Shown: positions 6,595 to 13,255 of the stretch, one piece after another
How positions within the stretch are numbered: position 1 is the stretch's first letter
Layout of the letters: each line of letters starts with the position of its first letter
NCBI GenBank assembly: GCA_900552095.1
Contig: URYM01000027.1
Location: 1-13,255, forward strand
DNA from: an uncultured Blautia sp.
GTDB lineage: Bacteria; Bacillota; Clostridia; Lachnospirales; Lachnospiraceae
Direction: 5' to 3'
Length of the DNA: 13,255 nucleotides
Translations under genes and position numbers: made by a program
Notes under the pieces: generated by a model
Told to the model about the DNA's origin: nothing
Database searches by the model: none
Seen by the model: only the letters and a program-made list of their open reading frames with translations

Positions 6595-7758
6595 TTATCT
6601 TCTGTTCCTCAGGAAATCCGGGATCTGGATGTCCTTCTTCGGCACATTGCTTGTGGTCGGCGCTGCCTGCTGCGGCATCTGGAACGTCGGCATGGTAAAT
6701 CCCTGAGAGAACGTATTACCGGTACTCCCGGTGGACGCCGCCTTCGGAGCCTCTTTTACCGCCTCTCTCTTCTTTGCAGATTCATTTACGCTTGCCACCT
6801 TTGCCGTTGCATCATCCAGACCGGTTGCAATAACGGTAATACGCGCTGTATCTGTAACAGAGTCGTCGTACATTGCACCAAAGATAATATTGGCATTCTC
6901 TCCTGCCAGATCCTGTACATAGCTTGCCGCATCGTTGGCATCCAGAAGAGAAATGTCACCGGAAATGTTGATGATAACGTGGCTTGCACCCTGGATCGTG
7001 GTCTCAAGCAGCGGACTGGACACAGCCTGCTGAACAGCCTCCAGTGCCTTGTCGTCTCCCTTGGCCTCTCCAATACCGATGTGGGCAATGCCCTTGTCGA
7101 TCATGACGGTCTGTACATCTGCGAAATCCAGGTTGATCAGAGCCGGCAGATTGATCAGGTCAGTGATTCCCTGAACGGCCTGCTGCAGCACCTCATCCGC
7201 CTTCTTCAAGGCCTCCGGCATGGTTGTCCGGCGGTCAACGATCTCCAGCAGCTTGTCGTTGGGGATCACGATCAGCGTATCTACATTTTCTTTCAGTTTT
7301 TCAATACCGGACAGTGCGTTGGTCATCCGGGTTTTTGCCTCAAAACGGAAGGGCTTTGTCACAACTCCTACAGTCAGGATTCCCATAGACTTGGCAAGCC
7401 CTGCAACAACCGGAGCAGCTCCAGTTCCTGTTCCGCCGCCCATACCACAGGTTACGAAAACCATATCCGCACCCTCGATCAGATGCTTGATGTCCTCTGC
7501 GCTCTCCTCTGCAGCCTTCTCGCCTACCTCCGGCTGTGCTCCTGCGCCCAGTCCTTTGGTCAGCTTCTCCCCAATCTGAAGAACGGTGGGTGCCTTGCAC
7601 AGGGTCAGTGCCTGCTTATCCGTGTTAATTCCTACAAATTCCACACCGCCGATCGTCTCTTCCACCATGCGGTTGACTGCATTATTTCCTGCACCACCCA
7701 CACCGATCACTATGATCTTTGCAGATGACTCAGTCTCATTTGTCATAATCTCTAACAA
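6595..7758 (-). CDS. ftsZ: Cell division protein FtsZ
   Basis: FtsZ is the tubulin-like GTPase that forms the cytoplasmic division ring. The product has 387 residues. [11 protein letters not shown] at 21-31 and the tubulin signature GGGTGTG at 108-114 bind GTP. The T7 loop NLDFADV at 209-215 supplies the catalytic aspartate for the neighbouring subunit. The globular domain ends near residue 320. A variable linker of about 55 residues, rich in A, S, T and Q, leads to the C-terminal peptide [12 protein letters not shown] that binds membrane tethers. The TTG at 7758 is preferred because AAAGGAGG lies seven bases upstream. ATG 7746 would be about 19 bases away, too far. No ftsA lies next to it, so another tether such as SepF may serve. 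Confidence 0.98.
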   Translation of the reverse strand: MLEIMTNETESSAKIIVIGVGGAGNNAVNRMVEETIGGVEFVGINTDKQALTLCKAPTVLQIGEKLTKGLGAGAQPEVGEKAAEESAEDIKHLIEGADMVFVTCGMGGGTGTGAAPVVAGLAKSMGILTVGVVTKPFRFEAKTRMTNALSGIEKLKENVDTLIVIPNDKLLEIVDRRTTMPEALKKADEVLQQAVQGITDLINLPALINLDFADVQTVMIDKGIAHIGIGEAKGDDKALEAVQQAVSSPLLETTIQGASHVIINISGDISLLDANDAASYVQDLAGENANIIFGAMYDDSVTDTARITVIATGLDDATAKVASVNESAKKREAVKEAPKAASTGSTGNTFSQGFTMPTFQMPQQAAPTTSNVPKKDIQIPDFLRNRR

Positions 7759-7765
7759 AGTACTT

Positions 7766-7773
7766 CCTCCTTT
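7766..7773 (-). promoter_or_regulatory. ftsZ ribosome-binding site, selects a TTG start
   Basis: AAAGGAGG stands seven bases before TTG 7758-7756. The in-frame ATG four codons later is too far for this site. A small hairpin, GCGC-AGA-GCGC (7785-7775 read on the minus strand), ends one base before it and could modulate access. Confidence 0.8.
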
Positions 7774-7812
7774 TGCGCTCTGCGCTTATTTATTCCCCTC
7801 GGGTACTTTTGC

Positions 7813-7826
7813 CTTATCTCAATAAG
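7813..7826 (-). other. Small hairpin in the ftsZ leader
   Basis: CTTAT-TGAG-ATAAG forms a five-base-pair stem with a four-base loop near the predicted 5' end of the ftsZ transcript. It may be a 5' stabiliser, although so short a stem can arise by chance. Confidence 0.3.
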
Positions 7827-7839
7827 TTCATATAGATAT

Positions 7840-7868
7840 ATCATATATTTTTTTTTGCCATTAATCAA
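7840..7868 (-). promoter_or_regulatory. Candidate sigma-A promoter of ftsZ
   Basis: TTGATT (7868-7863) and TATGAT (7845-7840) are separated by exactly 17 bases, with an A-tract of nine in the spacer. The -10 matches consensus at five of six positions. The predicted start is near 7833, giving a leader of about 75 bases. The site lies in the AT-rich 148-base gap between ftsQ and ftsZ, where no terminator is seen, so read-through from upstream genes is also likely. Confidence 0.6.
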
Positions 7869-7906
7869 CTATTTTTTTGATTTTTCATAAAAAATTCATA
7901 CCCTTT

Positions 7907-8893
7907 TTATCCATTTCCGCCGCCTTCCGCGCCGTCCCCTTCTTCGGAGGCTCCGCCGTTGCCGCCTCCCTCGTTGGTTCCCTGGACAACCACCTCCGGC
8001 TGATCTTTCTGTACGCCTCCCGGCACATTATCCCGGGAGAAAATAATCTGCGTGGTTCCGGAAGTAAATTCCTCCAGATGAAGTTCTCCCGATTCGTTGG
8101 AGAGCTTGGGAAGAATTGCGGCTACCCGGGCGATTTTCTCCTCCAGCAGGGTATCCTGTCCCAGAAGGACCCGGATATTTCCGTAATACAGCGTAGCGTT
8201 ATAGGATTCGTCAAATACCACCTTATCCGGTATCACTTCAAATTTATCCACCATCCGGGTAATACCCATCATGGTTCCGAAAACATCCTCATTTTCCACC
8301 GGAAGCTTCTCGCCTACCAGCACAGACTGGGTCTCCAGCCCTTCCACCAGCGGCACATCCGTCACCGCCGCGTGAAATTCCGGCTCGGTCTCCGCTGTAT
8401 CTTCCCCGGAATCCTGGCTCTCCACCGGCTGTACCGTCTCCGGTTCGTTCTCCCCCTCTTCAGGGGAAGTCCCGTCCGCCGGATCCGTTCCGCTGTCCGA
8501 AGCGATCTCCACCACCGTTCCATCTTTGTCAAAATAAAGCTTCTGCCCGTTGCTCTTTACATATCCCACCGGAAGTTTCTCCTTCACATGGATACGGATC
8601 TTGTGATTGCTGATCCTCTCCAGCTCAAAAGACTCAATAAACGGAATATCCGTCACTTCCTGATATTTATCCTGCCAGATCACGATGAGCGAGTGGAAGG
8701 AAAAAGGCCCTTTCAGAGCCATTTTCTCCACCTCCTCATCCGTATATCTGGTGTTTCCCACCACTTCCACCGAGGTGATGCGAAATGCCATAAAAAAAGC
8801 GAAAACGCTGATCAGCAGGACACCGGCAAGGATGCCAATGGCGATATACAGCGTTTTTTTATCCAGTTTTTTCTTATATTGCGATGCCCGCAT
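7907..8893 (-). CDS. ftsQ: Cell division protein FtsQ/DivIB
   Basis: DivIB is a bitopic protein of the septal complex that works with DivIC and FtsL to regulate peptidoglycan synthases. The 328-residue product has a basic cytoplasmic start, a membrane helix at about 15-37 and a POTRA domain at about 38-106 (VEVVGNTRYTDEEVEK, then KIRIHVKEKLPVGYV). A beta domain extends to about 290. Two additions stand out. Residues 132-172 are an acidic, proline- and serine-containing insertion between VVEI and VPLVEGL. The last 30 residues are rich in Gly, Glu and Asn. Both should lie outside the membrane and are probably disordered. The ATG lies four bases after the murA stop, with AGGTGAG overlapping the murA end. 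Placement in the division cluster supports the identity. The symbol divIB is equally valid. Confidence 0.9.
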   Translation of the reverse strand: MRASQYKKKLDKKTLYIAIGILAGVLLISVFAFFMAFRITSVEVVGNTRYTDEEVEKMALKGPFSFHSLIVIWQDKYQEVTDIPFIESFELERISNHKIRIHVKEKLPVGYVKSNGQKLYFDKDGTVVEIASDSGTDPADGTSPEEGENEPETVQPVESQDSGEDTAETEPEFHAAVTDVPLVEGLETQSVLVGEKLPVENEDVFGTMMGITRMVDKFEVIPDKVVFDESYNATLYYGNIRVLLGQDTLLEEKIARVAAILPKLSNESGELHLEEFTSGTTQIIFSRDNVPGGVQKDQPEVVVQGTNEGGGNGGASEEGDGAEGGGNG

Positions 8894-8897
8894 ACTC

Positions 8898-10154
8898 TCA
8901 CCTGTGTTCCCTTACAATCTTTCCGCCCAGACTTCTGATCTGTCCCGGAAAGTCTTCATATCCCCGTTCTACAAAATTCCATCCGCCGATGGCCGTTGTT
9001 CCCCGGGCTGCCAGTGCTGCCAGAGCCAGTGCTGCTCCGCCCCTGAGTTCCCGGGCCGCCGTGCAGACTCCCCTTAACGGCCTTCCGCCCAGAATACAGA
9101 CCTGCCTTCCGCAGACTTCTATTTCCGCCCCCATTTTTTCCAGTTCCGGCACGATCTTATATCTGTCTTCAAATATATTCTCACAGATCTGGCTGCGCCC
9201 CGGCACAGTGCACAGTACCGCCAGAAGCGGCGACTGCATATCTGTGGGGAAACCGGGATAACCTGCCGTCTGAATCCCCCGGAGGGGATGCCTCACCAAG
9301 GCGCTGTCTGCTCTTAGTGTAACACCATTTACGGTGTATTGTCCACCCATTTTCTTATATACCTCCAGAATCGCACCCATTTCGTCCACCGGCGCCCCCT
9401 CAAGCTCCACATATCCCCTGGTGGCTGCCCCGGCATACAGGTACGTCCCGGCCGCAATCCTGTCCCGGGGAATCTCAAACCGCACACTCTGCAGACTTCC
9501 TCCTCCCTCAATGCGGATGCAGGAAGTCCCCGCCCCCTCAACTGCCACCCCCATTTTCTGAAGGAAGCGGCAGAGATGAACGATCTCCGGTTCTCTGGCA
9601 CAGCCCTGCAGAACCGTCACCCCTTCTGCGCGCACCGCCGCCAGGATCCCGTTTTCCGTGACGCCCACACTGGGAAATGGAAGACGGATCCGACATCCTT
9701 TCAGCTTCCGGCAGACTGCCCTCAGCCGCTCCCCCTCCTCCAGAATCACGGCTCCCATCTCTTTTAATATCTCCAGATGCCAGTTGATGGGCCTCGCCCC
9801 GATGGTACAGCCGCCCGGATAGGCAATGGTAAGTTCTCCGGCTCGCCCCAGCATACTTCCCATCAGCATAATGGAAGAACGCATTTGACCGGCAAAGCCC
9901 GCCGGTACCTGCACCTTGCGGATCTGTCTGCAGTCCAGCGTCAGCGTATGCCCTTCCCAGGATGTCTCTGCCCCCAGCGCCTGCAAAATCTTTTCCATAC
10001 AAAATACGTCGGAAATCCTGGGACATCCCTCCAGCACGGAAACACCTTCCTGCAGAATCGCTGCCGCCATAATGGGAAGCGCCGCATTTTTAGATCCCTG
10101 AACCGAAATCCGCCCTTCCAGCGGAACCCCTCCTTCTATCCTGATCGTTTCCAC
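8898..10154 (-). CDS. murA: UDP-N-acetylglucosamine 1-carboxyvinyltransferase MurA
   Basis: MurA transfers enolpyruvate from PEP to UDP-GlcNAc, the first committed cytoplasmic step of peptidoglycan synthesis. The 418-residue product has the catalytic pattern of the family: SKNAALP with K22, R92 in MRSS, YPGGCTIGARP with Cys116 (the fosfomycin-reactive position), FPTDMQ with the catalytic aspartate, and ELRGGAAL near the C-terminus. Cys rather than Asp at 116 predicts that the enzyme itself is fosfomycin-sensitive. The start is GTG at 10154. It aligns residue for residue with the usual MurA N-terminus, and no upstream in-frame start exists. A GGGGGG tract lies six bases before it. A seven-codon ORF overlaps the start. 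Firmicutes often carry two murA copies, and this is the one in the division cluster. Confidence 0.96.
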   Translation of the reverse strand: METIRIEGGVPLEGRISVQGSKNAALPIMAAAILQEGVSVLEGCPRISDVFCMEKILQALGAETSWEGHTLTLDCRQIRKVQVPAGFAGQMRSSIMLMGSMLGRAGELTIAYPGGCTIGARPINWHLEILKEMGAVILEEGERLRAVCRKLKGCRIRLPFPSVGVTENGILAAVRAEGVTVLQGCAREPEIVHLCRFLQKMGVAVEGAGTSCIRIEGGGSLQSVRFEIPRDRIAAGTYLYAGAATRGYVELEGAPVDEMGAILEVYKKMGGQYTVNGVTLRADSALVRHPLRGIQTAGYPGFPTDMQSPLLAVLCTVPGRSQICENIFEDRYKIVPELEKMGAEIEVCGRQVCILGGRPLRGVCTAARELRGGAALALAALAARGTTAIGGWNFVERGYEDFPGQIRSLGGKIVREHR

Positions 10155-10159
10155 GCCAT
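10136..10159 (-). other. Seven-codon ORF overlapping the murA start
   Basis: ATG at 10159 begins a seven-codon frame (MAWKRSG) ending in TAG at 10138-10136, overlapping the GTG start of murA in another frame. AGGAG at 10178-10174 is 14 bases from this ATG and 19 from the GTG. It could be a decoy start that tunes murA translation, or chance. Confidence 0.25.
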
Positions 10160-10214
10160 GCCCCCCGTATCTTCTCCTATATATTATCTTATGCCCGCCC
10201 CATCCCGTTGGTGC

Positions 10215-11309
10215 CTATCCTTTCTCCTGTCTTCCCACCGAGAGCGCCAGCCCCATCTCTGCCATCAGAAAAAGCACCGAAGTCCCCCCGTAGCTGATAA
10301 AGGGAAGCGTGATCCCCGTATTGGGAATGGTATTGGTGACAACCGCAATATTTAAGATGACCTGCATCGCCATATGCCCCATAATTCCGCCGCAGATCAG
10401 ACTTCCCAGAAGATCCGGCGCATGGATGGAGAGCACCATCAGCCTCCAGAGCAGCAGTCCAAAGGCTCCCATCAGGATCAGCGCCCCCACCAGTCCCAGT
10501 TCCTCGCAGATAATAGAAAAAATCATATCATTCTGAGCCTCCGGGACAAATCCCAGCTTCTGCATGCTGCTCCCCAGCCCCCGGCCGAAGAGCCCTCCGC
10601 TTCCGATGGCATACAGCCCCTGGATCGTCTGAAATCCCTTCTCATACGCTTCCGGATCACGCCAGACTGCCAGACGTTCCAGCCGGTAGCTTTCCATGCT
10701 CAGAAAAACCGCAATAAAGGCAATCCCTGCTCCTCCCATTCCCACGAAGGGCAGATAGCGGGGATGGGAAACAAAAATACTCATAACACCAATCCCCAGA
10801 ATGATAATGGCAGTACTCAGATTGTTGGTTCCCACAAGTCCCACGATGGGAAGGATCAGCAGCAGAACCCGGCACATAAACCGGAAGTTCTCCGTGTCCT
10901 TCGCCCTGCCGCTCACATACCAGGCCAGAAGCAGGATCACTGCCATCTTGGCAAACTCCGCCGGCTGGAAAGAAAGCGGTCCCAGAGAAAGCCATCTTTT
11001 GGAGCCATTAATCTCTTTTCCCACAAAAAGTACTGCCAGAGAAAGCAGGAGGGACAAAAGATAAAATCCGGGAGAAAAACGGGCAATCCGGTGATAATCC
11101 ATTCTGGATACCAGATAGAGCACTCCTCCCCCCAGTGCAGCTGCAAACAGCTGTTTTTTAAAATAATAGGCGGGATCATGGAACTTCACCCTCCCATTAT
11201 AGGCACTGGTGCTGTACAGAAGAACCAGGCCGAAAACCACAAAAAAAAGAACCAGAAACAAAAGCCAGCAGTCCAGCTTTCCCTGATCCTTTTTCTTTTC
11301 CTCTCTCAT
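10215..11309 (-). CDS. ftsW: SEDS-family peptidoglycan glycosyltransferase FtsW/SpoVE
   Basis: FtsW polymerises lipid II into glycan strands at the septum together with a class B PBP. The 364-residue product has about ten hydrophobic segments. Family motifs are NGSKRWL at 101-107, QPAEFAKMA at 115-123, PEAQNDMIFSIICEELG at 256-272 with the putative catalytic D261, and the signature LPFISYGGTS at 335-344. Length is normal for FtsW/SpoVE. The loop that often reads QPDLG or similar is TNNLSTAII here. The ATG at 11309 has GGTGGG a few bases upstream. The murD stop lies 63 bases before, with a small hairpin between. The position after murD favours FtsW/SpoVE over RodA. Division and sporulation roles cannot be separated from sequence. 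Confidence 0.94.
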   Translation of the reverse strand: MREEKKKDQGKLDCWLLFLVLFFVVFGLVLLYSTSAYNGRVKFHDPAYYFKKQLFAAALGGGVLYLVSRMDYHRIARFSPGFYLLSLLLSLAVLFVGKEINGSKRWLSLGPLSFQPAEFAKMAVILLLAWYVSGRAKDTENFRFMCRVLLLILPIVGLVGTNNLSTAIIILGIGVMSIFVSHPRYLPFVGMGGAGIAFIAVFLSMESYRLERLAVWRDPEAYEKGFQTIQGLYAIGSGGLFGRGLGSSMQKLGFVPEAQNDMIFSIICEELGLVGALILMGAFGLLLWRLMVLSIHAPDLLGSLICGGIMGHMAMQVILNIAVVTNTIPNTGITLPFISYGGTSVLFLMAEMGLALSVGRQEKG

Positions 11310-11322
11310 AGCCCACCGCCCG

Positions 11323-11337
11323 GCTGTTTTTAACAGC
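11323..11337 (-). other. Short perfect hairpin between murD and ftsW
   Basis: GCTGTT-AAA-AACAGC forms a six-base-pair stem with a three-base loop, ending 13 bases before the ftsW ATG. No T-tract follows, so it is not a terminator. It might affect ribosome loading on ftsW or mRNA processing. Confidence 0.35.
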
Positions 11338-11372
11338 TTATGACGGTGAAAAACAAATTATGTATCTCCTCT

Positions 11373-12728
11373 TCAGAGCGCCCGCACATACTCTTTAAAC
11401 ATCCGGCCCCTCTGTTCATAATTATCAAACTGCCCCCAGCTGGCGCAGGCCGGCGACAGCAGCACCGCCTCCCCCGGCTTCGCTTTTTCCGCGCAGATCT
11501 TGACCGCTTCTTCCAGGCTGTCTGCCAGCACAATATCCGTAAATCCCTGTTTTTCCGCCTCGGCAGCAATCTTTTCCCTGGTCTGTCCGATCAGTACCAG
11601 ACAGCGCACCTTCCCGTCGAAGGCCCGGATCCACTCTCCATAGGAGGATTCCTTGTCGTAGCCTCCGCCGATCAGATAAGTGGGGCGGTTCATCGCCTGA
11701 ATCCCCTTAATGGCCGCATCCGGGTTGGTCCCCTTGGAATCATTGTAATAAGCTACGCCGTTTTTCTCCGTCACATACTCGATCCGGTGTTCCACAGCTG
11801 TAAATTCGCAGATACTTTTTCTGATCTGTTCTTTCGGCACTCCGGCGCAGTAAGCCATCGCCGCAGCCGCCATAATATTTTCAAAGTTGTGCTTTCCCAG
11901 AAGCTTCTGCTCTTCCGTCCGGACGATTTCCTGCTCTGTTCCGTCCCAGCGCAGCACGATCTTGCCGTCTCTTAAGAAAATCCCTTCCTCAAGTTCCCTC
12001 TCACTGGAAAAATAGAGCGCTTTGCATTTCATCTGTCTGCCAAAATTTCTCAGGATCGGATCCTCATAATTCAAAACACAGACCTCATCCGCCGTCTGGT
12101 TTTCCGCGATCCGCTCTTTCACCCGGATATACTCTTCCATCGTGTGGTGACGGTTCAGATGATCCTCCGTAATATTTAAGATAGCGCTGACCTGCGGATG
12201 AAAGCGGTGGATCGTCTCCAGCTGAAAACTGCTGATCTCAGCCACCGTCACACTCTCCGGCTTCATTTGAAGCGCCGCAGAGGTGTAAGGCGTTCCAATA
12301 TTTCCCACCACGAAGACACTGTCCTGATCATCTCCCATAATCTTCCCCAGAAGCGCCGTCGTCGTCGTCTTGCCATTGGTTCCGGTGATGGCCAGTACCC
12401 GGCCCTGTCCCACTGCATAGGCCAGTTCTACCTCTCCCCAGATGGGAAGCCCCGCCTCTTCTAACTCCTTCACCAGGGGCAGATCTGTGGGAACACCCGG
12501 ACTTAGGACAACCAGATCCAGCCGCGCGCTCTCTTCCCGGGACAGTTCTCCCAGAATCACTTCCACCTGCGCTCCCGGCTCCAGTTTCGCCAGAATCTCT
12601 TCTTTTTTTAATTTTTCATTTCCATCATAGAGCAGGACTCCGGCTCCCATCCGGATCAGAAGATTGGCAGCGCCGATTCCGCTGATCCCGGTGCCGAACA
12701 CCAGCACTCTCTTTTTGTTCCACTCCAT
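11373..12728 (-). CDS. murD: UDP-N-acetylmuramoyl-L-alanine--D-glutamate ligase MurD
   Basis: MurD adds D-glutamate to UDP-MurNAc-L-Ala using ATP, in the cytoplasm. The 451-residue product has the three Mur ligase domains. These are an N-terminal Rossmann-like domain (GTGISGIGAANLL), a central ATPase domain with P-loop GTNGKTTTT at 116-124, and a C-terminal domain. Other landmarks are AEISSFQLE at 163-171, EDHLNRH at 188-194, the expected carbamylated lysine K204 in YIRVKERI, EHRIEYV at 313-319, DSKGTNPDA at 330-338 and SPACASWGQFDNYEQRG near the end. EISSFQLE and the substrate-domain motifs distinguish MurD from MurC, MurE and MurF. AAAGGAG lies eight bases before ATG 12728, and mraY ends 13 bases before the start. 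Length is normal. Confidence 0.98.
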   Translation of the reverse strand: MEWNKKRVLVFGTGISGIGAANLLIRMGAGVLLYDGNEKLKKEEILAKLEPGAQVEVILGELSREESARLDLVVLSPGVPTDLPLVKELEEAGLPIWGEVELAYAVGQGRVLAITGTNGKTTTTALLGKIMGDDQDSVFVVGNIGTPYTSAALQMKPESVTVAEISSFQLETIHRFHPQVSAILNITEDHLNRHHTMEEYIRVKERIAENQTADEVCVLNYEDPILRNFGRQMKCKALYFSSERELEEGIFLRDGKIVLRWDGTEQEIVRTEEQKLLGKHNFENIMAAAAMAYCAGVPKEQIRKSICEFTAVEHRIEYVTEKNGVAYYNDSKGTNPDAAIKGIQAMNRPTYLIGGGYDKESSYGEWIRAFDGKVRCLVLIGQTREKIAAEAEKQGFTDIVLADSLEEAVKICAEKAKPGEAVLLSPACASWGQFDNYEQRGRMFKEYVRAL

Positions 12729-12741
12729 ATCTTTACTCCTT

Positions 12742-13255
12742 TTACAGTCCCAGCAGGGCGATCATGCAGAGGATCGCCGTGGCGATGGAAAATACCGCCA
12801 CGATCCGCGTCTCTGACCAGCCGCACAGTTCAAAATGATGATGAATAGGCGCCATCTTAAAAAATCTCTTTCCGTGCGTCGCCTTAAAATAGGTCACCTG
12901 GATCATGACGGAAAGTACTTCCACCAGATAGATCAGACCTACGATCAGAAGAAACAGCGGCATTTGCAGCATATAAGCAGTACCTGCCACAAATCCCCCC
13001 AGCGCCAGCGACCCGGTATCTCCCATGAAAACCTTCGCCGGAAATACATTAAACAGCAAAAATCCCATCAGTCCGCCCACTACTGCACAGGTAATCGGCT
13101 CAATCCCGCTGCCTGTCCCAATAGCCACCACGGAAAAGAAGACCGCCACCATGATCGTCACGCTGGAAGCCAAACCATCCAGTCCGTCGGTAAAGTTTAC
13201 TCCGTTTACCGTTCCGATCACTGCCACGAAGAGCAGCGGTACGGCAAGCCAGCCC
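12742..13255 (-). CDS. mraY: Phospho-N-acetylmuramoyl-pentapeptide transferase MraY (partial, 5' end outside window)
   Basis: MraY transfers phospho-MurNAc-pentapeptide to undecaprenyl phosphate, making lipid I at the membrane. The window shows the C-terminal 170 residues. They include NGVNFTDGLDGLA, the catalytic aspartate motif FMGDTGS and the APIHHHFEL motif with its three histidines, separated by membrane segments. The first catalytic DD motif would lie upstream, outside the window. The frame stays open to the edge (GWLAVPLLF before the GTG codon at 13227), so the gene continues and that GTG is an internal valine. The product would be about 320 residues if normal. TAA 12744 precedes murD by 13 bases, as expected for a shared transcript. 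Confidence 0.97.
   Translation of the reverse strand, partial: GWLAVPLLFVAVIGTVNGVNFTDGLDGLASSVTIMVAVFFSVVAIGTGSGIEPITCAVVGGLMGFLLFNVFPAKVFMGDTGSLALGGFVAGTAYMLQMPLFLLIVGLIYLVEVLSVMIQVTYFKATHGKRFFKMAPIHHHFELCGWSETRIVAVFSIATAILCMIALLGL

Noticed and set aside
6577..7728. 383-codon plus-strand open frame opposite ftsZ
   Set aside because: It is antisense to a conserved FtsZ, has Cys- and His-rich composition without family motifs, and lacks a convincing ribosome site. Codon bias on the other strand explains it.
7877..8938. 353-codon plus-strand open frame opposite ftsQ
   Set aside because: It is a shadow of DivIB. It is full of His, Arg and Phe from reverse reading of acidic codons and resembles no known domain.
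11310..11372. Terminator between murD and ftsW
   Set aside because: The six-base-pair hairpin is not followed by a T-tract and lies next to the ftsW ribosome site, so the genes probably stay on one transcript.
13225..13227. GTG 13227 as the start of mraY
   Set aside because: The frame continues upstream with MraY-like membrane sequence to the window edge, and the fragment would lack the first catalytic aspartates. It is an internal valine codon.

Overview
All confident genes in this window lie on the minus strand, so transcription runs from high to low coordinates. The gene content suggests a Gram-positive Clostridia genome, most likely Lachnospiraceae-like. The reasons are a dcw cell-division block with mraY-murD-ftsW-murA-divIB-ftsZ, no ftsA before ftsZ, a DivIB-type FtsQ, purine-rich Shine-Dalgarno sequences, a lipobox solute-binding protein and a moderately high GC content. 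The taxon is inferred from gene content, not from a marker search.

Region 1 (13255 down to 6595) is the end of the division and cell-wall cluster. It holds mraY (5' end outside the window), murD, ftsW/spoVE, murA, ftsQ/divIB and ftsZ. MraY makes lipid I, MurD and MurA make cytoplasmic precursor, FtsW polymerises glycan at the septum, DivIB belongs to the septal scaffold and FtsZ is the cytoskeletal ring. ftsZ is preceded by an AT-rich 148-base spacer with a good sigma-A-like promoter, and it starts with TTG. Two hairpins after ftsZ, the second followed by a T-tract, close the block.

Region 2 (6445 down to 1) is a tightly packed accessory operon. It encodes a small class I SAM methyltransferase, then a two-domain protein joining an AstE/AspA-type (M14-like) zinc deacylase to a second, paralogous methyltransferase. 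After these come two Dpp/Nik-type permeases, a lipoprotein solute-binding protein and the N-terminal two thirds of an ATPase. Junctions are TAG|ATG or ATGA through the first four genes, so enzymes and transporter are probably made together. The likely job is import (peptide, nickel-chelate or acylated amino-acid class) coupled to hydrolysis and methylation of the ligand. The substrate cannot be read from sequence. This enzyme-transporter unit is the most interesting part of the window.

The left end is suspect. Bases 1-33 are a perfect inverted copy of bases 150-182 within the same ATPase gene, and protein homology breaks exactly there. This looks like a fold-back assembly or sequencing artefact at a contig end, so the last ten or eleven codons read there should not be trusted. 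No tRNA, rRNA, CRISPR array, insertion sequence or prophage gene was seen. No gene-free stretch exceeds 150 bases.
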